Notes: a model not told the origin generated them from the letters alone. Positions 53,709-62,800 are shown, counted from the first letter of the stretch. The stretch: DNA of 64,000 bases from Salmonella enterica subsp. houtenae serovar Houten (GCA_900478215.1 LS483478.1:1674001-1738000), one strand, 5' to 3'. Translations and numbers: made by a program.

Positions 53709-55009
53709 TCTTGCTCCTTGAGGGCGTTTACGCGCAGGGTAACGGCATTTTTATGGGCGGTCAGGCGTTCTGCCGCCGCCAACGTTTCAATGGTTGACGC
53801 CAGAGCGGAAAAGCCCGCTTTCGACAGTTCCTGAACGGTCATTCGTTTCTGGAAGTCCGCTAACCCAAGACTGGAACAGGTAGCCGTATAGCCATAGGTG
53901 GGTAAAACATGGTTGGTTCCGGAAGCGTAATCACCGGCGGATTCTGGCGACCAGTCGCCGAGAAATACCGAGCCTGCGCTGGTAATCGCCTCTACCAAAT
54001 CGCGCGCATTTCGCGTCTGGATGATTAAGTGTTCTGGCCCATACTGATTAGAGATGGCGACGCACTGTGCTAAATCTTTGGTCACAATCAGACGGCTGGC
54101 GCTCAGGGCCTGACGGGCAGTGTCCGCGCGCGGCAGTTCAGCCAGTTGACGTTCTACCGCCTCCGCCACCTTGCGGGCGATGTCAGTATCCGGCGTCAGC
54201 AGGATCACCTGGGAATCCGGGCCGTGTTCTGCCTGGGAGAGCAGGTCAGAAGCGATGAAGTCCGGCGTTGCGCCGCTGTCGGCGATCACCAGCACTTCAG
54301 ACGGCCCGGCGGGCATATCGATAGCCGCGCCGTCGAGACGCTGGCTGACCTGGCGCTTGGCTTCGGTCACAAAGGCGTTGCCGGGACCAAAAATTTTATC
54401 GACTTTCGGTACCGATTCGCTGCCGAAGGCCAGAGCGGCAATCGCCTGCGCGCCGCCGACGTTAAAGATCTCCTGCACACCACACAGTTGCGCCGCATAA
54501 AGGATTTCATCAGCGATGGGCGGCGGCGAGCACAGAACCACTTTCTGACATCCCGCAATGCGCGCCGGCGTTGCCAGCATAAGTACCGTTGAGAAGAGCG
54601 GAGCCGAGCCGCCGGGAATATACAGACCGACAGACGCGACGGGACGCGTAACCTGCTGACAACGTACGCCAGGCTGGGTTTCCACATCGACTGGCGGCAG
54701 CGTCTGCGCGGAATGGAACGTTTCAATATTTTTGACGGCGGCGGCCATCGCCTGTTTTAATTCGTCGCTCAGCCGCGTGCCGGCGGCGGTTAGCTCTTCG
54801 GCGGTGACGCGTAGCGCTGTCACTTCGGTTTTATCAAATTTAGCGCTGTATTCACGCAGGGCATCGTCACCGCGCGCTTTTACATTATCCAGAATATCGC
54901 TGACCGTCCGGGTAATGCTATCAGAGGCGGAGATCGCCGGTCGTGTCAGCAGCTTGCACTGCTGTTCAGGGCTACAGTTGTTCCAGTCAATCAGAGTATT
55001 AAAGCTCAT
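53705..55009 (-). CDS. hisD: HisD, histidinol dehydrogenase
   Basis: Zinc enzyme that oxidises L-histidinol twice to L-histidine with NAD. The 434 residues include the family signature region from IDMPAGPSEVLVIAD to SDLLSQAEHGPDSQ, with the catalytic Glu-His pair (YGPEHL) downstream. It follows hisG after 5 bases. Confidence 0.98.
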   Translation of the reverse strand: MSFNTLIDWNNCSPEQQCKLLTRPAISASDSITRTVSDILDNVKARGDDALREYSAKFDKTEVTALRVTAEELTAAGTRLSDELKQAMAAAVKNIETFHSAQTLPPVDVETQPGVRCQQVTRPVASVGLYIPGGSAPLFSTVLMLATPARIAGCQKVVLCSPPPIADEILYAAQLCGVQEIFNVGGAQAIAALAFGSESVPKVDKIFGPGNAFVTEAKRQVSQRLDGAAIDMPAGPSEVLVIADSGATPDFIASDLLSQAEHGPDSQVILLTPDTDIARKVAEAVERQLAELPRADTARQALSASRLIVTKDLAQCVAISNQYGPEHLIIQTRNARDLVEAITSAGSVFLGDWSPESAGDYASGTNHVLPTYGYTATCSSLGLADFQKRMTVQELSKAGFSALASTIETLAAAERLTAHKNAVTLRVNALKEQE

Positions 55010-55014
55010 GGTCT

Positions 55015-55914
55015 TTACTCCATCATCTTCTCGATCGGCAGCACCAGAATCGAGCTGGCGCCAAGCGCTTTTAGTTTCTCCATGGTTTCCCAGAACAGAG
55101 TTTCACTGCTGACCATGTGCATCGCCACACGCTGTTGCTCTCCCGCCAGCGGCAGAATCGTCGGCCGCTCGGCACCTGGCAACAGGGCGATAACCTCTTC
55201 CAGGCGTTCGCTCGGCGCATGCATCATGATGTATTTCGATTCGCGCGCCTGAATCACGCCCTGAATACGGGTTAACAATTTATCGATCAGCTGTTGCTTG
55301 CTCTGCGTCATTTCACCGTCGCGCTGGATAAGACAAGCTTTAGAGCGATAGATAACTTCGACTTCACGCAGGCCGTTAGCTTCAAGCGTCGCGCCGGTAG
55401 AGACTAAATCGCAGATAGCATCGGCCAGTCCCGCGCGCGGCGCGACTTCGACAGAGCCATTTAACAGACAGGATTTAAAAGAGACGCCTTTTTGGTCGAG
55501 GTAACGTTTGAGGAGGTGCGGATAAGAGGTGGCGATACGTTTACCCTCCAGCGCCGCCGGGCCGTCCCAGGCTTCGTCAACCGGCGTCGCCAGCGACAGG
55601 CGGCAACCGCCGAAGTCAAGACGGCGCAGGGTAAAGTAGCGCGGATCTTCGCCCTGCGCGCGGCGGTTGAGCAGTTCCTCTTCCAGCACGTTCTCGCCGA
55701 TAATGCCGAGATCGACCACGCCATCCATTACCAGACCCGGAATGTCATCATCACGCACGCGCAGGATATCAATCGGCATATTCTCCGCCATCGCAATCAG
55801 GCGCTGAGTGTGTAAATTAATTTTTATGCCGCAGCGAGCCAGCAATTCTCGTGAATCATCGCTTAAACGGCCTGATTTCTGCATGGCTATGCGTAAGCGG
55901 GTATTGTCTAACAT
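55015..55914 (-). CDS. hisG: HisG, ATP phosphoribosyltransferase
   Basis: First enzyme of histidine synthesis, joining ATP and PRPP; feedback-inhibited by histidine through a C-terminal ACT-like domain. I chose the ATG at 55914 (299 residues, MLDNTRLRIAMQKSGRL), the known start, rather than a longer frame that reads back through the attenuator. The PRPP-binding region reads GSVEVAPRAGLADAICDLVSTG. First structural gene of the operon. Confidence 0.98.
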   Translation of the reverse strand: MLDNTRLRIAMQKSGRLSDDSRELLARCGIKINLHTQRLIAMAENMPIDILRVRDDDIPGLVMDGVVDLGIIGENVLEEELLNRRAQGEDPRYFTLRRLDFGGCRLSLATPVDEAWDGPAALEGKRIATSYPHLLKRYLDQKGVSFKSCLLNGSVEVAPRAGLADAICDLVSTGATLEANGLREVEVIYRSKACLIQRDGEMTQSKQQLIDKLLTRIQGVIQARESKYIMMHAPSERLEEVIALLPGAERPTILPLAGEQQRVAMHMVSSETLFWETMEKLKALGASSILVLPIEKMME

Positions 55915-55962
55915 TTTTGTGTCCCTCTTTATCCTGTCTGAACCGGTCTGTATCACGCGCCC

Positions 55963-55999
55963 AAAAAAAAGCCCCCCGGAAGATGATCTTCCGGGGGGC
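55963..55999 (-). terminator. Attenuator terminator of the his operon
   Basis: On the minus strand GCCCCCCGGAAGAT pairs with ATCTTCCGGGGGGC, followed by a run of eight T. It sits between the leader peptide and hisG. Translation of the His-rich leader decides whether this terminator forms. Confidence 0.95.
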
Positions 56000-56063
56000 T
56001 TTCTCATGCGTTCATGCACCACTGGAAGATCTGAATGTCTTCCAGCACACATCGCCTGAAAGA

Positions 56064-56111
56064 CTAGTCAGGGTGATGGTGATGATGGTGTTTAAATTGA
56101 ACGCGTGTCAT
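56064..56111 (-). CDS. hisL: HisL, his operon leader peptide (six His codons)
   Basis: Reading the minus strand from the ATG at 56111 gives MTRVQFKHHHHHHPD and a TAG stop, 15 residues. The ribosome stalls at the His codons when charged histidyl-tRNA is scarce, which favours the antiterminator. The peptide I remember for E. coli and S. Typhimurium has seven consecutive His; here I count six (CAC CAT CAT CAC CAT CAC). Confidence 0.94.
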   Translation of the reverse strand: MTRVQFKHHHHHHPD

Positions 56112-56149
56112 AAAAATTCCGATGAATGCTTATTCATTTGATGCCTTTT

Positions 56150-56179
56150 AACCTAAACCACTTTTACGCTTTAAAGCAA
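56150..56179 (-). promoter_or_regulatory. his operon promoter
   Basis: On the minus strand TTGCTT (56179-56174) and TAGGTT (56155-56150) are separated by 18 bases, as in the known hisp1 promoter. They lie about 40 bases upstream of the hisL start. Confidence 0.8.
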
Positions 56180-56273
56180 GCGCTTTTTTTATTTCGCATT
56201 TATAGTATGAATTGTCAGTCACGGCGGGCTGGCGTAGCCTTATGTATAAGGCGTTAAAGTCAGGAGAAAATGG

Positions 56274-57098
56274 ATGAAGAAGGTCGCAATTGTCGGTTTA
56301 GGTTGGTTAGGCATGCCGCTGGCAATGTCGCTGGCAGCGAGAGGCTGGCAGGTTACCGGCAGCAAAACCACCCTTGACGGGGTGGAAGCGGCCCGCATGA
56401 GTGGTATTGAAAGCTATCCGCTGCGTCTGGAGCCGGAGCTGGTCTGTGAAGCGGACGATCTTGACGCTCTGCTGGATGTCGATGCGCTGGTGATAACACT
56501 GCCTGCGCGTCGTAGCGGGCCGGGAGAGGATTTTTATCTGCAGGCGATGCAGGAGCTGGTCGACAGCGCGCTGGCTTATCGTATCCCGCGTATTATTTTT
56601 ACCAGTTCGACGTCTGTTTACGGCGATGCGCAAGGCGTAGTGAAAGAGAATACGCCGCGTCATCCTGTAACGGCCAGCGGGCGTACGCTGAAGGAACTGG
56701 AAGACTGGCTGCACAATCTGCCGGGCACGTCAGTGGACATTCTGCGGCTGGCGGGATTAGTCGGCCCGGGACGCCATCCCGGACGTTTCTTTGCCGGAAA
56801 AAACGCGCCGGATGGTCAACATGGGGTCAATCTGGTGCATCTTGAAGATGTGGTCGCTGCAATTACCCTCTTGTTACAGGCGCCGAAAGGGGGGCACATC
56901 TATAATATATGTGCGCCGACGCATCCGGCACGCAATGTGTTCTATCCGCAAATGGCACGCTTGCTGGGAATGGCGCCGCCGCATTTTCTTGACGCGCCGG
57001 ACAGCGGCAAAGGGAAGATTATCGATGGTAGTCGAATTTGTAATGAGCTTGGATTTGAATACCAATATCCCGATCCGCTGGTGATGCCGATGGAATGA
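56274..57098 (+). CDS. yeeZ: YeeZ, NAD(P)-binding epimerase/dehydratase-like protein
   Basis: A 274-residue Rossmann-fold protein of the extended SDR group, starting MKKVAIVGLGWLGMPLA with the nucleotide motif GLGWLG. The FTSSTSVYGDAQG segment is where SDR enzymes keep Ser and Tyr, but the usual YxxxK is not clearly present; the corresponding region reads SGRTLKELE. Substrate unknown. CAGGAG precedes the ATG. It is divergent from the his operon, and yeeY follows 45 bases after its stop. Confidence 0.92.
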   Translation: MKKVAIVGLGWLGMPLAMSLAARGWQVTGSKTTLDGVEAARMSGIESYPLRLEPELVCEADDLDALLDVDALVITLPARRSGPGEDFYLQAMQELVDSALAYRIPRIIFTSSTSVYGDAQGVVKENTPRHPVTASGRTLKELEDWLHNLPGTSVDILRLAGLVGPGRHPGRFFAGKNAPDGQHGVNLVHLEDVVAAITLLLQAPKGGHIYNICAPTHPARNVFYPQMARLLGMAPPHFLDAPDSGKGKIIDGSRICNELGFEYQYPDPLVMPME

Positions 57099-57143
57099 AT
57101 CGCTGTCCAGCTGGTGGTCGCCATATCGCGTAAGGGGACGAGT

Positions 57144-58058
57144 ATGAAACCACTGCTGGACGTTCTGATTATTCTTGATGCCTTAGAAAAAGAGGGCAGC
57201 TTCGCAGCGGCGTCGGTAAAATTATTTAAAACGCCGTCCGCCCTCAGTTATACCGTTCATAAGCTGGAAAACGCTCTTCATATCCAACTGCTCGACCGTA
57301 GCGGCCATCGCGCGCGATTTACGCGAACCGGTAAGATGCTACTGGAGAAAGGTCGTGAAGTGCTGCACACCGTTCGTGAGCTGGAAAAGCAGGCGATTAA
57401 ACTGCATGAAGGCTGGGAGAATGAACTGGTCATCGGTGTGGATGATACCTTTCCCTTTTCTCTTCTGGCCCCGCTTATCGACGCTTTTTATCAACGCCAC
57501 AGCGTGACGCGCCTCAAATTTGTCAATGGCGTTCTCGGTGGCTCATGGGAGACCCTGACGCAGGGAAGGGCGGACATCATCGTTGGCGCGATGCGCGCGC
57601 CGCCGCCTGACACCGGCTTTAGCTTTGCAAGACTGGGCGATCTTGAACTGGTGTTTGCTGTCGCTCCGCATCATCCGCTGGTTCATGAAGAGGAACCGCT
57701 TAGCCGCCAGACGATCAAACGTTTTCGCGCGATTGTGGTTGGCGATAGCGTCTATTCCTCCCGATCAATAGGGTCTGAACTGCTCGACGCTCAGGAAGCG
57801 ATTACGGTTTTTGATTTTAAAACCAAGCTGGAGCTGCAAATTAGCGGCCTGGGATGCGGCTATTTACCGCGTTATCTGGCGCAACGATTTTTGGAAAGCG
57901 GCGCGCTTATAGAGAAGAAAGTGGTGGCGCAAATCGTTTATGAACCGGTATGGATTGGCTGGAATGAACAGACCGCCGGGCTGGCCAGCGGCTGGTGGCG
58001 GGATGAAATTTTAGCAAATAATGCTATTGCTGGGGTGTATGCAAAATCGCCGGTTTAA
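57144..58058 (+). CDS. yeeY: YeeY, LysR-family transcriptional regulator
   Basis: 304 residues from the ATG at 57144 (AAGGGGA upstream). The N-terminal winged helix-turn-helix spans about residues 5-62 (EGSFAAASVKLFKTPSALSY), followed by a linker helix and a two-lobed inducer-binding domain with DDTFPFSLLAPLI. The C-terminal region DFKTKLELQISGLGCGYLPR is typical. Target genes are not known; plaP downstream is a candidate by position only. Confidence 0.93.
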   Translation: MKPLLDVLIILDALEKEGSFAAASVKLFKTPSALSYTVHKLENALHIQLLDRSGHRARFTRTGKMLLEKGREVLHTVRELEKQAIKLHEGWENELVIGVDDTFPFSLLAPLIDAFYQRHSVTRLKFVNGVLGGSWETLTQGRADIIVGAMRAPPPDTGFSFARLGDLELVFAVAPHHPLVHEEEPLSRQTIKRFRAIVVGDSVYSSRSIGSELLDAQEAITVFDFKTKLELQISGLGCGYLPRYLAQRFLESGALIEKKVVAQIVYEPVWIGWNEQTAGLASGWWRDEILANNAIAGVYAKSPV

Positions 58059-58160
58059 AAATCAATCGGTTATAAAAAATAATTTTTTGAACGCGCTCTC
58101 ATTCTCTTGTCATTTCACTTCAATTTAGGGCAGAATACGCCGCTCGCAAAAAATGACACT

Positions 58161-58194
58161 AACCGACGTTTTAATACGCGTCGGTTATTTTTTT
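58161..58194 (+). terminator. Intrinsic terminator (yeeY end or plaP leader)
   Basis: AACCGACG and CGTCGGTT form an 8-bp stem with the T-rich tail TTATTTTTTT. It lies about 100 bases after yeeY and 150 bases before plaP, so it may end yeeY transcripts or act as an attenuator in a plaP leader. The rest of the 285-base spacer holds no credible gene. Confidence 0.75.
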
Positions 58195-58343
58195 GCTTCA
58201 AACACATCATTCAATACCAAGAGGCCGGGCTTCGTACCGGATAGATACTTACTTAAAAATCGACAGTTGTTGTCGCTGAGGAATCCAGAAAATGGGGCAA
58301 TTTTTTGCTTACGCGACGGTATTCGCCGTAAAGGAGAATGACC

Positions 58344-59702
58344 ATGTCGCATAACGTTACTCCAAACACCTCTCGCGTGGAATTACGTAAAACGCTTACG
58401 TTAGTTCCGGTTGTAATGATGGGTCTTGCCTATATGCAGCCGATGACGCTGTTCGATACATTTGGTATCGTTTCGGGCCTCACTGCCGGTCACGTACCGA
58501 CGGCATATGCATTCGCGTTAATCGCGATTCTGTTTACGGCGTTGAGCTACGGGAAACTGGTACGTCGTTACCCTTCCGCAGGTTCGGCGTACACTTATGC
58601 CCAGAAATCCATCAGCCCGACCGTTGGTTTTATGGTAGGTTGGTCTTCTCTGCTCGATTATCTGTTCGCGCCGATGATCAACATTCTGTTGGCGAAAATT
58701 TATTTTGAAGCGCTGGTGCCCTCCATTCCGTCATGGGTTTTTGTCGTAGCTCTGGTGGCCTTTATGACGGCTTTTAACCTGCGCAGCCTCAAATCAGTTG
58801 CTAACTTCAACACTGTGATTGTGGTGTTACAGGTGGTGTTGATTGCGGTCATTTTGGGGATGGTGGTTTATGGCGTATTTGAAGGCGAAGGCGCCGGTAC
58901 GCTGGCGAGCACCCGTCCGTTCTGGTCTGGCGACGCGCATGTTATCCCGATGATTACGGGGGCGACAATTCTGTGCTTCTCCTTTACCGGTTTTGACGGC
59001 ATCAGTAACCTGTCGGAAGAGACCAAAGATGCTGAACGCGTGATCCCGCGTGCGATTTTCCTGACCGCGCTGATTGGCGGCCTGATCTTCATCTTTGCGA
59101 CCTATTTCCTGCAACTGTACTTCCCGGATATCTCTCGTTTTAAAGATCCGGATGCGTCTCAGCCGGAAATCATGCTGTACGTGGCAGGTAAAACTTTCCA
59201 GGTGGGCGCGCTGATCTTCTCTACAATCACCGTACTGGCTTCCGGTATGGCGGCGCACGCAGGCGTAGCGCGCCTGATGTACGTAATGGGGCGCGACGGC
59301 GTATTCCCGAAAAGCTTCTTCGGTTACGTTCATCCGAAATGGCGTACGCCAGCGATGAACATCATTCTGGTCGGGGCGATCGCGCTGCTGGCGATTAATT
59401 TTGACCTGGTGATGGCGACGGCGCTGATTAACTTTGGCGCGCTGGTTGCGTTCACCTTCGTTAACCTGTCCGTGATTTCGCAGTTTTGGATCCGTGAGAA
59501 GCGTAATAAAACGTTGAAAGATCACTTCCAGTATCTGTTCCTGCCGATGTGCGGCGCGCTGACGGTTGGCGCGTTGTGGGTTAACTTGGAAGAAAGCTCA
59601 ATGGTGCTGGGCCTGATCTGGGCGGGTATTGGCCTGATTTATCTGGCGTGCGTAACCAAAAGCTTCCGTAACCCGGTTCCGCAGTACGAAGACGTCGCGT
59701 AA
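58344..59702 (+). CDS. plaP: PlaP, low-affinity putrescine importer (APC family)
   Basis: 452-residue amino acid/polyamine permease (formerly yeeF) with about 12 transmembrane segments; in E. coli it imports putrescine by proton symport and supports surface motility. I chose the ATG at 58344, 7 bases after AAGGAG, over an ATG two codons upstream. Typical APC features are YPSAGSAYTYAQ, FTGFDGISNLSEET and a conserved HAGVARLMYVMGRDG loop. A strong terminator follows. Confidence 0.95.
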   Translation: MSHNVTPNTSRVELRKTLTLVPVVMMGLAYMQPMTLFDTFGIVSGLTAGHVPTAYAFALIAILFTALSYGKLVRRYPSAGSAYTYAQKSISPTVGFMVGWSSLLDYLFAPMINILLAKIYFEALVPSIPSWVFVVALVAFMTAFNLRSLKSVANFNTVIVVLQVVLIAVILGMVVYGVFEGEGAGTLASTRPFWSGDAHVIPMITGATILCFSFTGFDGISNLSEETKDAERVIPRAIFLTALIGGLIFIFATYFLQLYFPDISRFKDPDASQPEIMLYVAGKTFQVGALIFSTITVLASGMAAHAGVARLMYVMGRDGVFPKSFFGYVHPKWRTPAMNIILVGAIALLAINFDLVMATALINFGALVAFTFVNLSVISQFWIREKRNKTLKDHFQYLFLPMCGALTVGALWVNLEESSMVLGLIWAGIGLIYLACVTKSFRNPVPQYEDVA

Positions 59703-59721
59703 TCGCGCGTATTATCGACAA

Positions 59722-59754
59722 TAAAAAAACCGGAGGCAGTGCCTCCGGTTTTTT
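59722..59754 (+). terminator. Terminator after plaP (bidirectional)
   Basis: AACCGGAGGC and GCCTCCGGTT form a 10-bp stem around AGT, with A-run before and T-run after. It lies between the convergent genes plaP and sbcB and can serve both. Confidence 0.93.
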
Positions 59755-59801
59755 CTTATCATCTGGCCTGAATTAATAATGCGTATCAGGCAGGGAGTCG
59801 G

Positions 59802-61232
59802 TTAAACAATCTCAGTCGCGTACTGCCACAGTGATTTCAGCAACCCCAGCTTCGTTTTATCTTCCGCATACTGCTGAGAAAGCATCTGCAATTCGTTGGC
59901 ATACTGTTGTAAAAACTCCGGCGTCAGCACCTGCCGGCGATGCGCCAGCCAGCGCTGTTGCTCTGCATCATCCAGCGTACCGGGAAAATTGCGCGCGCGG
60001 TAATTAAACAGTAGCTTCTCAATGCGCTTATCGACAAAGGTAATATCCAGCGCGGGCAGGTTACGTGGTTCGGTTTCGAGTACGATTTTCATGGCTGCGC
60101 GATCGGCATCGCTGAAAAAACCATCATAGAGCTGGGCATCAACATTATCCGAGGCGGCAAAAGGTTCGGCTTCGGCGAAAATCGCCACCACTTTGTCGCG
60201 GACTTGCGGGTTTTCACGCAGCACTTTCAGGTTATCCAGGCAGTGCTGGCGATGAATTCCCAGCCGGTCGGCATCCTCCGGGCGCAAGGCATTCGCCTGT
60301 GCCAGTACCGGACATTTATTGATATGCACCAGCTTTATCGGCACTGCGGCGTGATCGCCAAGATCGGCTTTGGCCGTATAAAGCCGCTCGCGAAGGGTAT
60401 CGCTGTCCAGCTCAAGAAGAGGAGAGATATCGCCTGCTAAATCGACCATGATCACCGCGTTACGGTTTTCAGGATGCCACGCCAGCGGCGCGATCCAGCT
60501 TGTATTACCGCGCCACGCGCCAAACATGCCGGAGACATGTACCAGCGGCTTCATCTGTGGAACATCAATCAGCGCCGCCAGTTTATGTTTACTGCGGTGG
60601 CTATAAAGATAATCAAACAGCCGCGGCTGGCGTGTTTTCACCAGTTGCGCCATCGCAATAGTGGCGTAGACATCCGCCATCGCATCGTGAGCGTTGCTGT
60701 GTTCAATACCGTTCGCCTGGGTTAAATGTTCCAGACGAAAGCTGGGCAGGCCGTCGTCATTTTCCGGCCAGTTAATTCCCTCCGGGCGCAGCGCATAACA
60801 AGCGCGCATGACATCCAATAGATCCCAACGTGAATTATCATGCTGCCAGCTCCAGGCGTAGGGATCGTAAAAGTTGCGATAAAAAATATTGCGCGTGACT
60901 TCATCATCAAAACGCACATTGTTGTAGCCCACAACGCAGGTTTTAGGAACGGTAAACAGCGCATGAATACGTCTGGCGAAAGTGGCTTCATTTTCTCCTT
61001 TCTCACGCGCTTCCTGCGGCGTGATGCCGGTAATCAGCACCGCGCCGGGCTGCGGCAGATAATCATCGGCGGGTTTGCAGTAAAACACCTCCGGCTCGCC
61101 AATAACATTGAAGTCGTTATCCGTACGGAGCGCGGCGAATTGCGCAGGTCTGTCGAGGGCCGGATGCGTACCGAAGGTTTCGTAATCGTGAAAGAGGAAT
61201 GTGCTCTGTATGCTGTCGTTTTTAACTGTCAC
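59802..61232 (-). CDS. sbcB: Exonuclease I (SbcB), with altered N-terminus next to a prophage
   Basis: 3'-5' single-strand DNA exonuclease for recombination and repair. It is 476 residues with DEDDh motifs: FHDYETFGTHP near the start, YNNVRFDDEV, and HDAMADVYAT with the catalytic His. The frame begins with a GTG at 61232 giving (M)TVKNDSIQSTFLF, whereas E. coli SbcB as I remember it begins MMNDGKQQSTFLF. No good ribosome binding site precedes the GTG. The phage integrase lies just upstream, so the first codons and the promoter may come from the prophage attachment junction. Confidence 0.94.
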   Translation of the reverse strand: MTVKNDSIQSTFLFHDYETFGTHPALDRPAQFAALRTDNDFNVIGEPEVFYCKPADDYLPQPGAVLITGITPQEAREKGENEATFARRIHALFTVPKTCVVGYNNVRFDDEVTRNIFYRNFYDPYAWSWQHDNSRWDLLDVMRACYALRPEGINWPENDDGLPSFRLEHLTQANGIEHSNAHDAMADVYATIAMAQLVKTRQPRLFDYLYSHRSKHKLAALIDVPQMKPLVHVSGMFGAWRGNTSWIAPLAWHPENRNAVIMVDLAGDISPLLELDSDTLRERLYTAKADLGDHAAVPIKLVHINKCPVLAQANALRPEDADRLGIHRQHCLDNLKVLRENPQVRDKVVAIFAEAEPFAASDNVDAQLYDGFFSDADRAAMKIVLETEPRNLPALDITFVDKRIEKLLFNYRARNFPGTLDDAEQQRWLAHRRQVLTPEFLQQYANELQMLSQQYAEDKTKLGLLKSLWQYATEIV

Positions 61233-61407
61233 TTGATGTACATGCCTGATGTGATATGTATATGAAATAATTTATTTTATGCTTTTATTTTGTCGTTGAT
61301 TGATTGTGTTTGTACACTAATTGATATTGTTGTTAAGGCTCGTACATGCGTTATTGAGTACATGGTGAGTACATAAACATTAAAATCATTGAGTACAAAA
61401 TACTAAA
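61205..61407. other. Probable prophage attachment-site region and integrase upstream region
   Basis: The changed SbcB start and the adjacent integrase place one att junction around 61205-61240. Upstream of int there are direct repeats: ATTGAGTACA at 61353-61362 and 61388-61397, plus GTGAGTACA at 61365-61373, which may be arm-type integrase sites. The exact core cannot be defined without the other att site, which lies outside the window. Confidence 0.55.
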
Positions 61408-62589
61408 ATGGCGATCAGCGACACTAAGCTACGTTCTATCTATGGTAAACCATATTCCGGCCCATCTGAAATTACTGATTCTGATGGCTTGGGCATTCGC
61501 ATCACACCAAGGGGCGTGATTAGCTTCCAGTTTCGTTTTCGATGGGATGGAAAACAACACCGTCTTGGTTTGGGTCGGTACCCGGCAATTACTTTGCGTG
61601 ATGCACGTAACATAGTCGCAGATTTAAGAGAGTCAGTCGACAAGGGTATCGATCCGCGACTGATGGCCGGTATCAACAAGTCAAAGAAAAAACCAACGGT
61701 AAAAGACTGTCTTGATTACTGGGAGGAAAACTACGTTGATAAGGCATTGAGGGAAAAAACAAAAGCTCTCTATAGGTCTACTGCTATAAAGCATATGAGT
61801 AATGCTTTTGCCGGTATGCCTGTTGAAGAAATACCCGTTCGTTTATGGGGTGAGCGCTTCACTGAAGAGGAAAGAATAAACCCGCGCCGCGCTCGTCAGT
61901 TGCTGGTACAACTTAGGTCAGCGATTGGCTGGTGTACGCGACGACAATTTATAAGCACAACCGAATTGATGTTGTTACAACCCAAAGATGTTGGCGTCAA
62001 ATCTTCGGTTGGTGAAGTGACTCTCAGCTATAACCAGTTGGCTAAGATATGGCTGGCTATTGAACGCAGCAGAGCTTCAACATCAAACAGATTATTTCAC
62101 CAGTTGCTTATGTTGTATGGTGCCAGAAATAGCGAGCTTCGTCTGGCCATTAAAGATGAGTTTGACCGGGAAGAAGGGATATGGACCGTCCCGGCAGAAA
62201 AGAGCAAAAATAACAGAATTATCAGGCGGCCAATATTCGATGCGGCGGATGAATTGCTTAAGAAAGCTGAAATGACCTACGGCAATGCCCTTTTTCTTGG
62301 GCCAGATCTGAAAAAGTCTATGACCATTGCTGGTGCAAACAGATTCCTCGGAAGGGTTGAAGCGTCGCTTGGAATCGGAGAATTTTCAGCGCACGATTTC
62401 AGGCGAACTCTTGCGACAAGGCTATCAGAGGAAGGCGTTGCCCCGCATGTTATTGAGAAAATGCTGGGGCATGAGCTGGGCGGCGTACTTTCTGTCTATA
62501 ACAAGCATGAATGGATTGCCGAACAGAAAATCGCCTATGAGCTTTACGCCGAAAAGATATTCTGGCACATCAAGAAGATTTCTGGTTAA
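61408..62589 (+). CDS. int: Phage tyrosine integrase
   Basis: 393-residue tyrosine recombinase with an N-terminal DUF4102-type arm-binding domain (DSDGLGIRITPRGVISFQFR, LGRYPAITLRDAR), a SAM-like core-binding domain (about 95-180) and the catalytic domain. Catalytic residues are Arg240 (GARNSE), His329 and Arg332 (SAHDFRRT), His355 (MLGHE) and the nucleophile Tyr364 (SVYNKHE). It is intact by motif. The start has a poor ribosome binding site. The related sbcB-integrating Stx phages suggest the target, but that link is inference. Confidence 0.93.
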   Translation: MAISDTKLRSIYGKPYSGPSEITDSDGLGIRITPRGVISFQFRFRWDGKQHRLGLGRYPAITLRDARNIVADLRESVDKGIDPRLMAGINKSKKKPTVKDCLDYWEENYVDKALREKTKALYRSTAIKHMSNAFAGMPVEEIPVRLWGERFTEEERINPRRARQLLVQLRSAIGWCTRRQFISTTELMLLQPKDVGVKSSVGEVTLSYNQLAKIWLAIERSRASTSNRLFHQLLMLYGARNSELRLAIKDEFDREEGIWTVPAEKSKNNRIIRRPIFDAADELLKKAEMTYGNALFLGPDLKKSMTIAGANRFLGRVEASLGIGEFSAHDFRRTLATRLSEEGVAPHVIEKMLGHELGGVLSVYNKHEWIAEQKIAYELYAEKIFWHIKKISG

Positions 62590-62761
62590 TTCCCCCATTC
62601 AGTATCCAAGCCTCCACCTCAGATTTTAGGTATTGCTTGGGGTGGGTGCGGATCGGCTTTGGAAAATTGTATTGCCTGGTGTACTTCCAGATAGTCATCC
62701 GCGACGATATTCTGGCCATTCTCATAACCTCTTTCTCGTCAACCATATCAATATTGCTCAT
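62570..62761 (-). CDS. Excisionase-like small DNA-binding protein (AlpA type)
   Basis: 63 residues from the ATG at 62761, with GAGGTGGAT upstream. The sequence EKEVMRMARISSRMTIWKY followed by FPKPIRTHPKQYLKSEVEAW is a winged MerR/AlpA-like helix-turn-helix, the usual form of Xis next to a phage integrase. It is convergent with int and overlaps it by 20 bases. Confidence 0.82.
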   Translation of the reverse strand: MSNIDMVDEKEVMRMARISSRMTIWKYTRQYNFPKPIRTHPKQYLKSEVEAWILNGGINQKSS

Positions 62762-62800
62762 ATCCACCTCACAGACTGGCTGCATAGACAGCACCAGCGA

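Noticed and set aside
55915..56052. Longer hisG frame reading through the attenuator
   Set aside because: The extra residues come from the terminator hairpin and leader; the ATG at 55914 gives the known 299-residue enzyme.
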